From UMGS1696 sp963643035 (lineage in GTDB: Bacteria; Bacillota; Clostridia; Oscillospirales; CAG-272): DNA of 64,000 bases. The notes under the pieces are model-generated. The model saw only the letters and a program-made list of their open reading frames with translations, searched no databases and was not told the origin of the DNA. Location: contig CAVIKO010000004.1 in assembly GCA_963643035.1 (NCBI GenBank), positions 21,289 to 85,288 on the forward strand, written 5' to 3'. This document shows positions 25,332 to 33,555 of the stretch, piece by piece; within the stretch, counting starts at the first letter, position 1; each line of letters starts with the position of its first letter. Both the position numbers and the translations under genes were made by a program.

Positions 25332-25571
25332 ATGAAGATCACTGTATGTATCGGCTCGTCATGTCATATCAAAGGTTCCCGGCAGGTGGTGGAGCAGCTG
25401 CAGGAGCTGATTCGCGAAAAAAATCTCGGCGATCGCGTAGAACTTGCGGGGACGTTTTGTATGGGGCAATGTCAAAAGGGTGTATGCGTGACGGTGGATG
25501 ATGTATTTTACTCTGTCAGCCCCGATACTGTATCGACATTTTTTGATACTGCTGTTGTTGCCAAGCTTTGA
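25332..25571 (+). CDS. Thioredoxin-like [2Fe-2S] ferredoxin (NuoE/HydC-type domain)
   Basis: A 79-residue single-domain protein. C6, C11, C43 and C47 in CIGSSC and CMGQC match the four cluster ligands of thioredoxin-like [2Fe-2S] ferredoxins, the fold of NuoE and of electron-bifurcating hydrogenase small subunits. C52 is extra. It lies 94 bases upstream of the [FeFe] hydrogenase-like gene, with GGAAAGGA before the ATG, so it is a likely electron-transfer partner. Confidence 0.85.
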   Translation: MKITVCIGSSCHIKGSRQVVEQLQELIREKNLGDRVELAGTFCMGQCQKGVCVTVDDVFYSVSPDTVSTFFDTAVVAKL

Positions 25572-25665
25572 GTCGGACATAGGCGCCGATACGCGATTCC
25601 CGGCGCTGCCGCGCATTTTGCGTCGATTTATTGTACTGTAATAATTTAGGAGGCACATTCCCCAT

Positions 25666-27093
25666 ATGAGAAAATTTGATACCAAGGTTCAGCACCTGAA
25701 ATACAAGGTTTTGCGCGAGGTTGCACGATTCGCGTGGAACGGTACGCTTGCGGAAAACGTCATGGACATTCCGAAGCTGATCGTTCCCGGAAAAACCCCG
25801 ACTATGCGCTGCTGTGTCTATAAGGAACGTGCGATTCTTGGTGACCGCGTTAAGCTTGCGATGGGCGGAGACAAAAGCAATCCGAACGTCATTGAGGTCA
25901 TTGAAACCGCCTGCGACGAATGTCCGATGGGCGGCTACGAGGTGACGAACGCCTGCCGTGGATGTCTGGCGCATCGTTGTGAGGATGCATGTCGGTTCGG
26001 CGCGCTGACCTTTGATCAGAACCATGTGGCACATATCGACAAATCCAAATGTAAGGAATGCGGCGCGTGCGCGAAGGTCTGCCCGTATACCGCAATCATC
26101 AGCCGGAAACGACCGTGTGAAAACGCGTGCAAGATCAAGGCGATTAAGATGAACGAGGACAAGGCGGCGGCGATCGACAACGACAAGTGCATCTCCTGCG
26201 GCGCGTGTGTGTACCAGTGTCCGTTCGGCGCGATTTCCGACAAGTCCTACATACTGGATGCGATCGATATTCTGAAGAACAGCGACGAAAACCGGAAGTA
26301 CAAAGTCTACGCCATTGTCGCGCCGTCTATCTCCAGCCAGTTCACCTACGCCAAGCTCGGACAGGTCATTACCGGGATGCGCGCGCTTGGTTTTCATACC
26401 GTCATTGAGGCGGCGCTCGGTGCGGATATGGTCGCCTATGCAGAATCGCAGGAACTTGCCGAAAAAGGCTTTTTGACCAGCTCCTGCTGTCCGGCGTTCG
26501 TTTCCTATATTGAGAAGGCATTCCCGCAGCTTTTGCCGCTCGTATCGCACAATCTGTCCCCGATGGGTGCGATCGCAAAGTACATCAAGGAACACGAATT
26601 CCCCTGCAAGACGATCTTCATCGGTCCCTGTACCGCCAAAAAGATGGAGGTACAGAAGGATTCCGTCAAGCCGTGGGTAGATGTCGCCATGACGTTTGAG
26701 GAATTGCAGGCATTATTTGACAGCCGCGATCTCGATATCACTACGCTGGAGGAGGGCGTGCTGGACAACGCGTCCTACTACGGCAGAATATTCGCGCGTT
26801 CAGGCGGTCTGTCCGATGCAGTGGCGCAAGGACTAAAGGAACACGGGATCACCGATTTTGAACTCAAACCGTGCGCTTGCGATGGGATCGAAGAATGCCG
26901 GCTCGCGCTGTTGAAAAAGAGTAAGAACCTCCTCGACGCAAACTTCATCGAGGGCATGGCGTGTGTCGGCGGCTGTATCGGTGGTGCAGGCTGTCTGACG
27001 CATGGCGAAAAGAACAAGGCGGAGGTCGATAAGTACGGCAAAAAGGCGTATGAAAAGACGATCACCGACGCGATTTCCGTGCTGAAAAAATAA
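25666..27093 (+). CDS. Monomeric [FeFe] hydrogenase-like protein (group B-like)
   Basis: A 475-residue iron-sulfur protein. Two [4Fe-4S] ferredoxin motifs are at 129-140 (CKECGACAKVCP) and 175-186 (CISCGACVYQCP), with more Cys at 83, 86, 97, 100, 105, 109, 151 and 155. The H-cluster domain follows: TSSCCPAF (271-278), IGPCTAKKMEV (C322) and MACVGGCIGGAGC (431-443), corresponding to L1-L3. TSSCCPAF rather than TSCCPGW points to group B enzymes as I recall them. Expected to couple ferredoxin oxidation to H2. Maturases HydEFG are not in the window. Confidence 0.87.
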   Translation: MRKFDTKVQHLKYKVLREVARFAWNGTLAENVMDIPKLIVPGKTPTMRCCVYKERAILGDRVKLAMGGDKSNPNVIEVIETACDECPMGGYEVTNACRGCLAHRCEDACRFGALTFDQNHVAHIDKSKCKECGACAKVCPYTAIISRKRPCENACKIKAIKMNEDKAAAIDNDKCISCGACVYQCPFGAISDKSYILDAIDILKNSDENRKYKVYAIVAPSISSQFTYAKLGQVITGMRALGFHTVIEAALGADMVAYAESQELAEKGFLTSSCCPAFVSYIEKAFPQLLPLVSHNLSPMGAIAKYIKEHEFPCKTIFIGPCTAKKMEVQKDSVKPWVDVAMTFEELQALFDSRDLDITTLEEGVLDNASYYGRIFARSGGLSDAVAQGLKEHGITDFELKPCACDGIEECRLALLKKSKNLLDANFIEGMACVGGCIGGAGCLTHGEKNKAEVDKYGKKAYEKTITDAISVLKK

Positions 27094-27126
27094 GCTGTGG
27101 AGCTGCTGAAGTGTTCAGTGCATCCT

Positions 27127-27182
27127 AAAAAAGAAGGATCCATTCGAAATTCCAAAAACGGGAACGAATGGATCCTTTTTTG
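27127..27182. terminator. Bidirectional Rho-independent terminator
   Basis: A perfect 13-bp stem: AAGGATCCATTCG (27134-27146) with CGAATGGATCCTT (27165-27177), flanked by A-run and T-run. It separates the convergent hydrogenase-like and permease genes. Confidence 0.9.
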
Positions 27183-27191
27183 CGGATACGA

Positions 27192-28346
27192 TTACCACAT
27201 CCGCGTTTGTACAAAACAGAAAAGGAGCAAAATTGCGAGAAACGAGAAGTTTACAAACGAGAATTTTGCGAGATACGCGCCGGATTTGCCAGGATTATGC
27301 CGGGTATACTCCCGAAACGTAATGAGACTGGCGAGGGATGCAATGATGGTTCCTGTGCCGCCGATATTTACGCCAAGCAGCAGTTCCTGCCAGTTGTCCG
27401 TAAAGTGGGAGAGCAAAATCGCTGAGGGGACGTTGCTGATGCACTGACAGGACAAAGCGGAGACGACAAGCGGGGAGGTCGATAAAAGACCGCCGAGGAA
27501 CGTCTGCACCGCCGGAATCCGTGCAAGATTGCCGGAGAAGATGAAGAAGCAGACGAAGGTACAGAGAAGCGGATAATCCACATCCGAAAGGGCGCTGCGG
27601 TCGAGAAAGAGAAGGACAGCGGGAATGATGATCAGCCCAAGCCAGTACGGGATTGCACGGAACACGATGGCGATGGAAAAAGCGAAGAGTGCAAGATAGA
27701 CGATGGTGCGGCAGCGCGGCAGAACGATCCTCTCCGTACGCACCGTCAGTCGATCTGCAGGGAATAAGAGACAGCAAACGGTGATCATGGCGACGGAGAG
27801 CGCGAACGGAGGGAACATGACGCGAAGAAAATCCGGTGTCGGGATCGCAAAATAGGAATAGAGATACAGATTCTGCGGATTCCCGAACGGGGTCAGCATC
27901 CCGCCGAGATTTGCCGCGATATTTTGCAAAATAAAAACATATGCCATATGTCGTTCCTCCCCGGTTTCAGAGAGGACAATATAGCCGAGTGGAAGAAAGG
28001 TGAGCAGTGCCATATCGTTCGCGATGAGCATGGAGCCGATAAAGGTGATGTACACAAGCGCGAGAACCGACCGTCGGAGGTTTTTGGTAACCGAGATGAT
28101 ACCGCACGCGATGCAGGTGAAGAATCGGATATGGCGGAGCGCGCAGACCATCGCCAGTGTACAGAAGAGACAGGTCAGCGTACGCGTGTCAAAGTAACCG
28201 AGATACGTTTTGTCCGGCGGCACAAGAATGGCGGAGAATACGGCGAGAAGCGCGGCAATACACAGTACAGTGTTTTTATGGACAAACATGCGGATTTTTG
28301 CGGAAAATCCAAGCGGTGTTGTCGGGATACGCGGGGCAGACTGCAT
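27192..28346 (-). CDS. ArsB/NhaD/SLC13-type ion permease
   Basis: A 384-residue membrane protein of about 10-11 hydrophobic segments. FGNPQNLYLY and ISNVPSAILL are the two re-entrant-loop motifs of the ion transporter superfamily (arsenite, Na+/H+ and dicarboxylate/anion permeases). The substrate is uncertain; no arsR or arsA gene is adjacent. The start at 28346 is chosen because the 59 residues upstream are polar and unconserved-looking; the site before it is only a weak GAGG, so a start 18 codons in (MFVHKN) remains possible. Confidence 0.72.
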   Translation of the reverse strand: MQSAPRIPTTPLGFSAKIRMFVHKNTVLCIAALLAVFSAILVPPDKTYLGYFDTRTLTCLFCTLAMVCALRHIRFFTCIACGIISVTKNLRRSVLALVYITFIGSMLIANDMALLTFLPLGYIVLSETGEERHMAYVFILQNIAANLGGMLTPFGNPQNLYLYSYFAIPTPDFLRVMFPPFALSVAMITVCCLLFPADRLTVRTERIVLPRCRTIVYLALFAFSIAIVFRAIPYWLGLIIIPAVLLFLDRSALSDVDYPLLCTFVCFFIFSGNLARIPAVQTFLGGLLSTSPLVVSALSCQCISNVPSAILLSHFTDNWQELLLGVNIGGTGTIIASLASLITFREYTRHNPGKSGAYLAKFSFVNFSFLAILLLFCFVQTRMW

Positions 28347-28495
28347 GACGGTACCTCGGAATGGAATGTTGCGCGGAATGAGTATCCGAACGCACGAGGT
28401 ATAGTATACATCTGAAAAATGGCGGATGCAATAGGGAAAGAGACGATTTTCCTTTGCTGCGCACAGAATGTTTTGTGGAAAAATATGTTTATTGC

Positions 28496-28524
28496 TTGAC
28501 TTTTTTGGGAAACTGTGGTACACT
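28496..28524 (+). promoter_or_regulatory. Sigma-A type promoter of second solute-binding lipoprotein
   Basis: TTGACT (28496-28501) and TACACT (28519-28524) with a 17-base spacer, about 37 bases upstream of the ATG. Confidence 0.7.
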
Positions 28525-28560
28525 AACCCTGCAGTTTAAGAATAAAATAAGGAGCTAATC

Positions 28561-30051
28561 ATGAAATCCTATCAAAGAATCCTGTCCCTGTTGTTGTGCG
28601 GACTCCTACTCATGTCGTCCTGTGGTACCGCGGACACACAAAAAACCGATACAACCGCAGCCGTGGAGAGCGATGCGGCGGGAAACGAAACGGAGTCGGT
28701 TGAAACAGAACTGTCTGACGATCTGCCGGAAAAGGATCTCGGCGGTTGGGATATGGACATTGTCTGCCATGAGGACGCGCTGTCCGGTACATGGACATTT
28801 ACGGCAGATGAATTGAACGGCGAACTGATCAACGATGAGATCTACAACCGTACAGCTCGTCTGGAAGATCGGTTCAATTTCAACTACAATGTGGTGCCGC
28901 CGGAGGGCTCTGATGTCTGGGGCAGAATGGGTACGGTACTCACCAATCTGGTCGCCGCCGGGGACGACGTATATGATCTTGCGATTTACTACACGTACCA
29001 GCTTCAGGCGAAGATGGTAGAGGGCAAGCTCTTCTACAATATGCTGGAGATTCCGTACATCAATTTTGATAAGCCGTGGTGGCATACCGAGATCAACGAC
29101 ACGTTCACCCTGTACGGCTATCTCCCGGCGATTTTGTCCGATTATTCCCTCAATTCTTATCAATACGCAAACCTCCTTGTGTATAATACGACCATGGCGA
29201 ACGACCGCGGAATCGACGGACTGTATGACATGGTGCGCGACGGAACATGGACGATGGACAATTTCCAGAAGATTGTGGAAAGCGTGACCACCGATACAAA
29301 CGGCGACGGCAAGTATGATGAGAACGACACCTACGGCTATGCGACCAACTTCGGCTATCACGCACTGACCTGGTGCTACGCGATCGGAGAAATGGGCATT
29401 CACCTCAAAGAGGATGGCGTGGAGCTGGGTTATCAGAGCGAAAAGTTCTCCACGATGACGGAATGGCTCTACAACATGCTCTACGGTTCGAAGCTTACGT
29501 TTGAGATTGGCTGGGACAAGGAATGTGACATTAAGTGGGACGAGAACCGCGTGTTCATCCAGGCGATCTGGTTCAACGATCTGGAAAAGTTCCGCCAGAA
29601 CGAAAGTGGCTACGGACTTCTGCCCTACCCGAAATTCGACGAACAGCAGGAAATGTACTATACCTATGACGATTGCCGCTGCGGTGCATTTGGTGTGCCG
29701 ATTGTCAGCGCCGCCGAAAACCGCGAAAACACTGGTCTGATTCTCGAAGCACTGTCCGCTGATTCCTATAAGCACCTGATCCCGGCATATCTTGAGAACA
29801 TGGTGACATTCAAACTCTCCCGTGATGAGGATTCGTTGGAAATGCTCGACTACATCATGGCAGGGCGTGTATACGACATCGGCTATAGCTATCCGGATCC
29901 GAACAACTATACGTGGGTCATCTACTATAAGCTCAAAGGCTCCGACGGTAAGCTGTCCTCCACACTTGCCGGATATGAGGAATCCACAAAGAAGTACTAC
30001 AATGACAAAATTCTTGTCGCATATAAAGAACTCGGCGAGATGGAATGGTAA
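28561..30051 (+). CDS. Extracellular solute-binding lipoprotein, paralogue of 16473-18023
   Basis: A 496-residue lipoprotein with lipobox LMSSC (C21) and an acidic linker to about residue 55. It aligns with the first lipoprotein without gaps through key landmarks: NDEIYNR near 91 and an EF-hand-like DTNGDGKYDEND at exactly residues 245-256 in both. Family role is sugar capture for ABC importers; no permease genes are adjacent. It is monocistronic, with its own promoter and terminator, upstream of a GH106-like glycosidase that may supply the ligand. GC matches the surroundings, unlike its paralogue. Confidence 0.85.
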   Translation: MKSYQRILSLLLCGLLLMSSCGTADTQKTDTTAAVESDAAGNETESVETELSDDLPEKDLGGWDMDIVCHEDALSGTWTFTADELNGELINDEIYNRTARLEDRFNFNYNVVPPEGSDVWGRMGTVLTNLVAAGDDVYDLAIYYTYQLQAKMVEGKLFYNMLEIPYINFDKPWWHTEINDTFTLYGYLPAILSDYSLNSYQYANLLVYNTTMANDRGIDGLYDMVRDGTWTMDNFQKIVESVTTDTNGDGKYDENDTYGYATNFGYHALTWCYAIGEMGIHLKEDGVELGYQSEKFSTMTEWLYNMLYGSKLTFEIGWDKECDIKWDENRVFIQAIWFNDLEKFRQNESGYGLLPYPKFDEQQEMYYTYDDCRCGAFGVPIVSAAENRENTGLILEALSADSYKHLIPAYLENMVTFKLSRDEDSLEMLDYIMAGRVYDIGYSYPDPNNYTWVIYYKLKGSDGKLSSTLAGYEESTKKYYNDKILVAYKELGEMEW

Positions 30052-30068
30052 AAATACGCTTTGGAAAT

Positions 30069-30101
30069 GGGGCTGTACCAGTATGATACGGCTCCTTTTT
30101 C
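30069..30101 (+). terminator. Rho-independent terminator
   Basis: GGGGCTGTA (30069-30077) pairs with TACGGCTCC (30087-30095), followed by TTTTTC. Confidence 0.8.
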
Positions 30102-30165
30102 ATAAGGAAAACCAAAATCAGAATGCGAAATAGCAAAAATTGCCGATACTTCTTCTGCGAATGGG

Positions 30166-30194
30166 TTGTACTTCGGCTCTGTTTGCGGTATACT
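30166..30194 (+). promoter_or_regulatory. Sigma-A type promoter of GH106-like gene
   Basis: TTGTAC (30166-30171) and TATACT (30189-30194) with a 17-base spacer. The leader to the chosen ATG is about 110 bases and contains an AAGGAAAAG site with no start codon at the right distance. Confidence 0.6.
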
Positions 30195-30312
30195 ATTATA
30201 AAACATATAAGAAAGGAAAAGAAACGCGGATTTCAGACTGTTTTTGTGTCGAAACCAAAGTACAGATCTTTTCACGCAAAAACGCGATGAATGCAGCGTT
30301 TCCGAAAAACAT

Positions 30313-33300
30313 ATGGAAAAGGAAGCATTGTCCGCACTCTTTGAAAATCCCGGCTGTGCTTATCGTGCCAAACCGTTCTGGTCGTGGAACGGAGAGTTGC
30401 GTGAGGATGAGGTGCGCCGTCAGATCGGTGTCATGCAGGAGATGGGACTGGGCGGCTACTTTATGCACTCCCGCGCCGGACTGATCACGGAATATCTCGG
30501 CAAGGAATGGTTCGAGCTGATAAATGCGGGAGCGGACGAGGGCGAAGCGCGCGGTATGGAGGCATGGCTGTACGACGAGGATCGCTGGCCGTCCGGCAGT
30601 GCAGGTGGAAAGGTTACTGTTGATCCGCAGTACCGGATGAAATCTCTCTGCATTGCGGAAACCGCCCCGGAGGTCTTTGCGTTTACGGAGGAAGTTCTTC
30701 TTGCCTTTGCCGCGAAAATTGACGGGATCAATCTTTATGATTACATCCCACTCACCGCAGAGGACGATATTGCTGCCGTGATCGAAAGGGTTGAAGCGCG
30801 GGATGCGGAGCTTCCCGGTGTTTGGCGCGCGCTGGCGTTCCGGATCGTCCCCGATGCGCCAAGCTCCAACTACAACGGAACCACATATATCGATACAATG
30901 AGCGAAAAGGCGACCCGCCGCTTCATCGAACTGACCCACGAGCAATATGCGGCGCATTGCGGGGATCGGCTCGGACGGAGCATCAAGGGAATTTTCGCCG
31001 ACGAACCGCACCGTGGGCATGGGTTGGACGACCGGCGCGAGGAAAACGGTACGATCACCTGCTCTATGGCGTGGACGGACGATTTGTTTTCGGAATTTGT
31101 AAAGCGGTACGGGTATGACGCGCGCGATGTGTTGCCGGAGTTGTTTTACCGTAAAAATGGGGAACGCTTCGCCCCTGTCAAGCACGATTATTTTGACCTG
31201 TGCGACAATCTCTTTTTGGAACGGTTCGCCATGCCGATCAACGACTGGTGCAATGCGCATGGGATCGCGTTCACAGGTCATGTGCTGCACGAGGATTCCC
31301 TCACGAATCAGTCCGTTCCACAGGGTTCTCTGATGCGCTTCTACGAATACATGGGCGTACCGGGTGTAGATGTGCTGACAGAGGGAAACCGCTGCTACTG
31401 GGTCGTCAAACAGCTTGCCTCGGCGGCGAGACAGTTGGGCAAAAAATGGATGCTGTCTGAACTGTACGGCTGTACAGGCTGGCAGATGTCCATGAAGGGA
31501 CACAAAGCGGTAGGCGATTGGCAGGCACTGTTCGGAATCAACCTACGCTGCCCGCATCTGTCGTGGTACACCATGGAGGGAGAATCCAAGCGCGACTATC
31601 CGGCAAGCATCCTCCATCAGTCCACGTGGTACCCGTATTATGGCGCGGTGGAATCGTATTTTGCCCGGTTCGGTGCGTTGATGACGGAGGGAGAGCCGAT
31701 GTGCGACGTACTGGTACTCAATCCCGTAGAGTCCGCATGGTCGCAGGCGTATCTCGGTTGGGCAGCGTGGATCAGTCCGGTATCACCCGAGGTGCAGGAG
31801 CTGGAGCGGCGGTACACGGAGACGTTCCATATGCTCACCGATCGTCACATCGATTTTGATTACGCCGAGGAGCAGATGATGGCACGCCACGGCTCCATCG
31901 ATAGAGACGAGGATGGCCGGGCGGTGCTGCGAATCGGGAAAATGGCGTATCGTGTCGTTGTGGTGTCCGGCATGGAAACGATCCGTCCAACGACCATTGC
32001 GCTCTTGCGGGACTTTCTCACTGCCGGCGGACAGGTTGTATTCGCAGGAGAACTGCCGGCATACGTCAACGCTGTTCCTTCCGACGCGCCCGTCGATCTT
32101 GCCGCGTCCGCTGTCTGTGTGCCGTTTGATGGGGATTGCCTTGCCGCCGCTGTCCGGATGTTCTCGCGCTATTCTCTGTCTGTGGCAGACGAGACGGGAA
32201 AAGAGGCAAAAACGGTCTTTATCCAAATGCGCGATTACGGGGACAGTGCCGGAATGGTTTTATTGAACACCGACCGCGAGCGTCCGACCGGTACCGTTAC
32301 AGTCCGGATTCCCTGCGGTGCGCCGATGCACGTGGAACTTTGGAATCTGGAGAATGGCAAACGGTTTGATGCGGACGCTCTTGCCGCCTATGCCGATGGC
32401 GTTCTCTCGATCCGTACTGCGCTGGATGCCGCCGGAACACGCGCTTTTGTGCTGACTGCGGAAGTGGATTGCACCTTACCTGCGCTGCCAAAACCGGGAC
32501 AGGAATGCGCAAGGATCACGGTCAAGGGAGAATTCCCGTATCGGCTCAGCGAACAGAATGTCTGCGTACTCGATTTTGCAAGGTTCCGTATGGAGGACGG
32601 CGCATGGTCTGCGGAAATGGAGATTCTCAAAGCGGATCAGGCACTTCGGGATTCCATCGGGATCGAGCGGCGCGGCGGGGAGATGCTCCAGCCGTGGTAT
32701 GCAAAACTCCATGACAAGCGGGTTTACGGAAAATTGGAAGTCGAATTCGCTTTTGTAATCGAAGAGGTGCCGGAAGGGGAAATCTATCTTGCGGGAGAAC
32801 GCCCGGAAAATCTGCACTATAGCATCAATGGACACAGACTTGCAGTGCCGGAGGAACACGATTTCTGGATCGATGACTGCTTCAAACGGATGCCCGTGCC
32901 GAGCGGGTACTTAAAGCCCGGCCGCAACATCGTGTCCTACACGGTCGATTTCATGCGCACGACAAATCTGGAAGCACTATATCTCATCGGCGATTTTGGT
33001 GTGCGTCTTGAGGGACATACCCGCGTTCTGACTACCCTGCCGGAGCAGATCGGGAACGGTAATCTCGACATGTATCGTCTGCCTTTCTATACGGGTGAGG
33101 TGACATATCTGCTCACGCCGGAAAAATACGCGGGACTGGATAGAACAGGAGCCGATCGGGTACTCCTGTCTCCCACGGCGTTCACGGGCGCGCTTGTCAA
33201 GGTGTCCGCGCCGGGAGAGGAAACGCAGCTTCTTCTCTGGGATCCCTATGAGGCGGATGTCACGGAGGCGGTGCGTGCAGGAAAAACGATCGAAGTCACT

Positions 33301-33465
33301 GTGGTAGGAACGCGGCGCAACGTGTTCGGCCCCCTCCATCTTGTGCCTGCCATCCACGGAGCCTATGGCCCCGGTCATTTCGTAACAGAAGGCAGCGCAT
33401 GGTCTGACGATTATGTGTTCGTGGATTCCGCATTGACCGGAATCACTTTGCGCACAATATGGTAA
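30313..33465 (+). CDS. GH106-like glycosidase (alpha-L-rhamnosidase family)
   Basis: A 1050-residue protein whose start AYRAKPFWSWNGEL, with GGYFMHSRAGL about 25 residues later, is diagnostic of the GH106/rhamnosidase-like family. IFADEPHRGHG (about 215-225) holds a candidate catalytic Glu. The TIM barrel continues to about 470 (SELYGCTGW; CPHLSWYTM) and beta-sandwich domains follow to the C-terminus. No signal peptide, so it probably acts on imported oligosaccharides. The ATG at 30313 fits the family start but has no good ribosome-binding site; a TTG at 30244 is in frame. Confidence 0.8.
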   Translation: MEKEALSALFENPGCAYRAKPFWSWNGELREDEVRRQIGVMQEMGLGGYFMHSRAGLITEYLGKEWFELINAGADEGEARGMEAWLYDEDRWPSGSAGGKVTVDPQYRMKSLCIAETAPEVFAFTEEVLLAFAAKIDGINLYDYIPLTAEDDIAAVIERVEARDAELPGVWRALAFRIVPDAPSSNYNGTTYIDTMSEKATRRFIELTHEQYAAHCGDRLGRSIKGIFADEPHRGHGLDDRREENGTITCSMAWTDDLFSEFVKRYGYDARDVLPELFYRKNGERFAPVKHDYFDLCDNLFLERFAMPINDWCNAHGIAFTGHVLHEDSLTNQSVPQGSLMRFYEYMGVPGVDVLTEGNRCYWVVKQLASAARQLGKKWMLSELYGCTGWQMSMKGHKAVGDWQALFGINLRCPHLSWYTMEGESKRDYPASILHQSTWYPYYGAVESYFARFGALMTEGEPMCDVLVLNPVESAWSQAYLGWAAWISPVSPEVQELERRYTETFHMLTDRHIDFDYAEEQMMARHGSIDRDEDGRAVLRIGKMAYRVVVVSGMETIRPTTIALLRDFLTAGGQVVFAGELPAYVNAVPSDAPVDLAASAVCVPFDGDCLAAAVRMFSRYSLSVADETGKEAKTVFIQMRDYGDSAGMVLLNTDRERPTGTVTVRIPCGAPMHVELWNLENGKRFDADALAAYADGVLSIRTALDAAGTRAFVLTAEVDCTLPALPKPGQECARITVKGEFPYRLSEQNVCVLDFARFRMEDGAWSAEMEILKADQALRDSIGIERRGGEMLQPWYAKLHDKRVYGKLEVEFAFVIEEVPEGEIYLAGERPENLHYSINGHRLAVPEEHDFWIDDCFKRMPVPSGYLKPGRNIVSYTVDFMRTTNLEALYLIGDFGVRLEGHTRVLTTLPEQIGNGNLDMYRLPFYTGEVTYLLTPEKYAGLDRTGADRVLLSPTAFTGALVKVSAPGEETQLLLWDPYEADVTEAVRAGKTIEVTVVGTRRNVFGPLHLVPAIHGAYGPGHFVTEGSAWSDDYVFVDSALTGITLRTIW

Positions 33466-33474
33466 CGGAATAAA

Positions 33475-33525
33475 AAAGAAGCAGTACAGCTTTCCGAGCG
33501 TTCGGATCGCTGTACTGCTTTTTAT
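33475..33525. terminator. Bidirectional terminator
   Basis: A perfect 10-bp stem, GCAGTACAGC (33481-33490) with GCTGTACTGC (33509-33518), flanked by AAAAAAG and TTTTTATC, between the convergent GH106-like and aspS genes. Confidence 0.88.
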
Positions 33526-33555
33526 CTTTTATAAGGTGGCTGCAAGACAAATGTG

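Noticed and set aside
30287..30293. ATG codons near the predicted ribosome site of the GH106-like gene
   Set aside because: ATGs at 30287 and 30291 are out of frame with the long coding region, so 30313 was kept as start.
30196..31503. A 435-codon minus-strand frame
   Set aside because: It is the antisense shadow of the GH106-like gene, without motifs or a ribosome site.
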